Positions 61,261-64,000 of a DNA stretch of 64,000 nt are shown here, in pieces. The notes under the pieces were generated by a model. The model ran no database searches, had not been told where the DNA came from, and saw nothing but the letters and a program-made list of their open reading frames with translations. Origin of the DNA: Collimonas sp. OK307. Its GTDB lineage: Bacteria > Pseudomonadota > Gammaproteobacteria > Burkholderiales > Burkholderiaceae_D. The position numbers and the translations under genes are program-made. Location: positions 1-64,000 of the forward strand of contig NZ_FOQI01000001.1 in the NCBI RefSeq assembly GCF_900113705.1, written 5' to 3'. Positions within the stretch are counted from its first letter, which is position 1. Each line of letters starts with the position of its first letter.

Positions 61261-62841
61261 ATGAATCGTCGCACATGGCGTGCCAGACGTTCGATTTTTT
61301 TGGTGATCTTTCTTTTATCGGGGTATAGCTGGAATGCCATTGCGGATGACCTGCCAACCTGGTTTGAGAATGGCCATCCAACCGTCGATGCTATACAGGC
61401 GGTCCAGATCCTTCAGTCTGCAGGCCAGGATGGACTTGACCCGGACGATTATCACGCAAACGCCTTGGCGCACATCGTCGGCGATGCCAAGCGCGGAGCG
61501 CATTCGTCAAGTGAAAGCGACATCGAACATTCGGCGTTAATGACGCGGGCAATGGAGCAGCTCATCTTTGACCTGCATTTCGGACGGGTGGAGCCGCGCG
61601 ATATCTACCGGTCTCTCAAGACGCCGCCCAAGCAGCTGGATCCCGCCGCATATCTGCGCCAGGCCCTGGCCGACCATACCCTGGCAGTCGCCGTTCGTTC
61701 CGCCGCGCCGCAGCTACCACTCTATGCGCATCTGCGGCAAACGCTAGCCGAGTATCGCGAACTGGCTAAAATTCCGGCCTTGCAACAGCGATTGCCACAA
61801 CTCCCCGCAAACAGGCTCGCTCCCGGCCAATCGTATGCAGGCGTCAATCTGCTTGCTTAAAGATTGTCGGCATTGGGCGACATGGCTGGCGCGGCACCGG
61901 TTGGCACCGTCTATAAAGGAGCTGTGGTCGAAGGTGTCAAGGCGTTTCAGCTTCGGCACGGCCTGGGCGGAGATGGCATAGTCGGCAAGAACACCTTTGT
62001 TGAACTGAATACGCCGCTTGCGGAGCGCATACATCAAATTGAACTGACTCTCGAGCGCCTGCGATGGACGCCGCTTCTGATGAGCAATCGCGTGATCGTG
62101 GTTAACATCCCAGAGTTTGTCTTGCGTGCCTATGGAACCAGGGAGGGCGATCTCAGGATCAGCATGAATGTCATTGTCGGGAAGGCATTAAACAGGCAAA
62201 CGCCGCTGATCGTCGAAAACATGCAGTATATTGAATTCAGTCCATACTGGAACATCCCGGCGTCGATCGCCAAGGCTGAAGTAGTGCCGCGCTTGCGGCG
62301 CGATCCAGCTTATTTCGATCAGCAAGGCCTCGAATTCGTGAATAAAGCGGGACAGGTCATCGCTGATTTGTCCGCGGCAAATCTCGATGCGGCGATGCGA
62401 GGAACAATACGGATCCGCCAGCGGCCCGGCCCGGCCAATGCGCTGGGCGATATCAAATTCATCTTTCCCAACAACGACGACATTTACCTGCATCACACTC
62501 CCGCAGCCGCTCTATTCGAGCGTGAACGGCGTGATTTCAGTCATGGTTGTATTCGAGTGGAAGATCCCGTAGCGCTGGCAAAGTTCGTCTTGCAAGATCA
62601 GTCGGAATGGACGGTGCAACGCATACGAAGCGCAATGGGCAGCGGAAAAACAGCTACTCTCCGGCTCAGGCATCCGTTGCCGGTCGTCATTGCATACGCT
62701 ACCGTGATTGTGAAAAAGGATGGCAAAGTCTATTTTTTTAACGATATCTATGGCAACGATAAAGTACTCGATACAGCGTTAAGGAAAAAAGAGATGGCGA
62801 GACGCAATGCGCGCGCGAATGCATGGAATCAGCCCAATTGA
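61261..62841 (+). pseudogene. L,D-transpeptidase (YcbB/LdtD-like) interrupted by one in-frame stop
   Basis: The two open stretches 61261-61860 and 61864-62841 are in the same frame, separated only by TAA at 61858-61860. Joined, they give a normal L,D-transpeptidase of about 526 residues: signal anchor (RRSIFLVIFLLSGYSWNAIA), a lid/scaffold domain, a PG_binding_1 domain (RLSALGDMAG, GVKAFQLRHGLGGDGIVG) and the YkuD catalytic domain with FSHGCIRV (catalytic Cys). At the break the family expects a Gln, Lys or Glu codon, so one base change gave TAA. The second half could start at TTG 61864 but would lack export. Its 5' end lies 30 bases past the oleate hydratase stop and has AGGAGG upstream. Confidence 0.8.
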
Positions 62842-62936
62842 CTGATAGGGGGGCTATTTCGCTGAAGACAGCGGATCAGGCACATTGCCCTGCTTAGACA
62901 CAGCGATTCCCATGGGGTAAACGGATCGGCCTGTTT

Positions 62937-62950
62937 TTGATTCAGGTCAA
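62937..62950 (+). promoter_or_regulatory. FNR/ANR-like box 4
   Basis: TTGAT-TCAG-GTCAA matches the FNR consensus at nine of ten positions, about 126 bases before the second stress-protein gene. Confidence 0.55.
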
Positions 62951-63069
62951 ATTGTTCCCTGCTTGCTTCTATACCATTCGAGGTACTTTCCTCGGATGCT
63001 TGTCGGAAAGAGGAATTGCATCTTTTTCAAGTTTGCTTGTTTACTCAGTTGACATTCAGGACAGCGATT

Positions 63070-63516
63070 ATGTACACCAATATCTTGGTTCCAGTCGATG
63101 GCAGCGCGAATTCGGACTGCGCGGTAGCCGAAGCTGCAAAACTTGCTGCAATCTGTTCGGCGCATGTGGTTGATATGGCTGCCTACAGCAGCGGTTTCGA
63201 GCAAGCGGAAGTCTATATCAGCCAGATTCGACCTCTTGCGCTGACAGCAGCCGAAGAGTTGCTCGCCCGTGGACGAGCCACCTTGGAAGCGGCCAAAGTT
63301 GCGGGTGACACCGAGCTACGGGAAAACATCGGTGGACGCGTGGCCACCGTAATCGTTGAACGCGCAACGGCTTGGGGTGCCGACGTAATCGTGATGGGAA
63401 CACATGGCCGGCGCGGTCTGGAGCGATTGATGATGGGCAGCGATGCAGAACTGGTGGCTCGCACTTCGCCTATACCGGTGCTGCTTGTCAAATCCGCACA
63501 ACACTCTTCCGTTTAA
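63070..63516 (+). CDS. Single-domain universal stress protein (UspA family)
   Basis: The 148-residue UspA-fold protein has the ATP-binding signature intact: MGTHGRRGLERLMMGSDAELVART matches G-x2-G-x9-G-S. N-terminal YTNILVPVDGSANSD contains the nucleotide Asp. ATG 63070 is the family start; an upstream in-frame ATG (63016) adds non-family residues. An FNR-like box lies upstream. Confidence 0.92.
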   Translation: MYTNILVPVDGSANSDCAVAEAAKLAAICSAHVVDMAAYSSGFEQAEVYISQIRPLALTAAEELLARGRATLEAAKVAGDTELRENIGGRVATVIVERATAWGADVIVMGTHGRRGLERLMMGSDAELVARTSPIPVLLVKSAQHSSV

Positions 63517-63535
63517 TATTTTCCAAGGACAGATC

Positions 63536-64000
63536 ATGAAAAAAGAACATTCGCCAGCCTATATATTCGGCACACACGATGCCGCCGAGAAGGCGATCCG
63601 ATCATTGGGCCAGGCCGGCTTTGATGTAAGGAAATTGTCGTTGCTCGGCAGGGGCTATCACAGTGAAGAGCATCCTGTCGGGTTTCGCACGGTGGGCGAA
63701 AGAATCAGGTCTTGGGGTGGGGTAGGGGCCTTGTTTGGTGGTGTGTGGGGCTTATTGCTGGCCCCGACCGTTTTTTTCTTCTTGCCGGGATTGGGTCTGA
63801 TGGCGACGGCCGGGCCTTTAGTATCTGCACTGGTGGGAGCATTTGAAGGTGCGCTGTTTGTGGGCGGTGCTTCAGCTTTGGGTGCTGCGTTAACCGATAT
63901 CGGCGTAACGGGGGATCGGGTGATCGAATATGAAACAGCCTTGAAGGTGGATAAATACTTGCTGATCGTGCACGGCAACGCCGATGAGATAGCTCAAGCC
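63536..64000 (+). CDS. Stress-associated membrane protein, N-terminal part (continues past window)
   Basis: The frame is open from ATG 63536 to the window end (155 codons) with a CAAGGA ribosome site. The product starts MKKEHSPAYIFGTHDAAEKA. Residues about 65-125 form glycine-rich hydrophobic segments (WGGVGALFGGVWGLLLAP, then GLMATAGPLVSALVGAFEGALFVGGASA). The layout of an N-terminal soluble alpha/beta domain followed by glycine-rich membrane segments is that of DUF1269/YflT-like general stress proteins. It lies 19 bases after the stress-protein gene, likely in one operon with it. Confidence 0.7.
   Translation, partial: MKKEHSPAYIFGTHDAAEKAIRSLGQAGFDVRKLSLLGRGYHSEEHPVGFRTVGERIRSWGGVGALFGGVWGLLLAPTVFFFLPGLGLMATAGPLVSALVGAFEGALFVGGASALGAALTDIGVTGDRVIEYETALKVDKYLLIVHGNADEIAQA

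Noticed and set aside
1-64000. tRNA, rRNA, phage integrase or attachment sites
   Set aside because: None was recognised on either strand; the only mobile element seen is the IS1182-type element.

Overview
The window looks like a chromosomal segment of a betaproteobacterium of the order Burkholderiales, probably family Oxalobacteraceae (Herbaspirillum/Collimonas-like). This is inferred from moderately high G+C content, a beta-type porin, a DeaD helicase with a long basic tail, many LysR regulators and several ABC importers for plant- or soil-derived solutes. No rRNA, tRNA or CRISPR array was seen. Gene order suggests a versatile soil or plant-associated heterotroph.

Layout. 1-6 kb: 3' end of a porin, a GFA-family protein, a DEAD-box RNA helicase, and an Old Yellow Enzyme divergent from its LysR regulator. 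6-8.9 kb is accessory DNA: a GYD-domain gene cut by an intact IS1182-type element, the remnant of a Mu-type Mor activator, and a SymE-like toxin gene. 9-13.2 kb: a YehWXYZ/OsmF osmoprotectant ABC operon led by a PcaC-like gene. 13.5-16.1 kb: an orphan LivK-like binding protein, small VOC and DUF427 genes, and decayed fragments. 16.1-20 kb: an unusual three-gene operon made of an ATP-grasp/PLP-decarboxylase fusion, a protein with a possible Cys-His-Asp triad, and a urea-type transporter. 20.3-22.8 kb: a cysteine desulfurase divergent from a LysR gene. 22.9-32.4 kb: a seven-to-eight gene run with a flavin oxidoreductase, a peptide-type ABC importer, a BAAT-like hydrolase and two AhpD/CMD proteins, with a convergent LysR gene. 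33.6-42.5 kb: a GltIJKL-type importer, a class V aminotransferase, a LysR gene, three tandem RraA/HMG-aldolase-like genes and a class I aminotransferase. 42.5-54.4 kb: assorted genes, including a Tat-targeted double PilJ protein, a metallo-hydrolase, a flavin disulfide reductase, a RutE-like nitroreductase, an Mla/MCE lipid transporter, DUF190 and VTT proteins and a DHA2 efflux pump. 54.7-64 kb: a stress or low-oxygen region with wrbA, a DsbA-like gene, two universal stress proteins, a hemerythrin, adhP, oleate hydratase, an L,D-transpeptidase broken by one in-frame stop, and the start of a stress membrane protein. Four FNR/ANR-like boxes lie in this last region.

The strongest candidates for undescribed biology are the ATP-grasp-decarboxylase/Cys-hydrolase/urea-transporter operon (16135-19994) and the glutamate-importer, transaminase and triple-aldolase cluster (33608-42459). 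The second could feed a 4-substituted glutamate through transamination and retro-aldol cleavage. Both functional readings are inferences from domain content and gene order.
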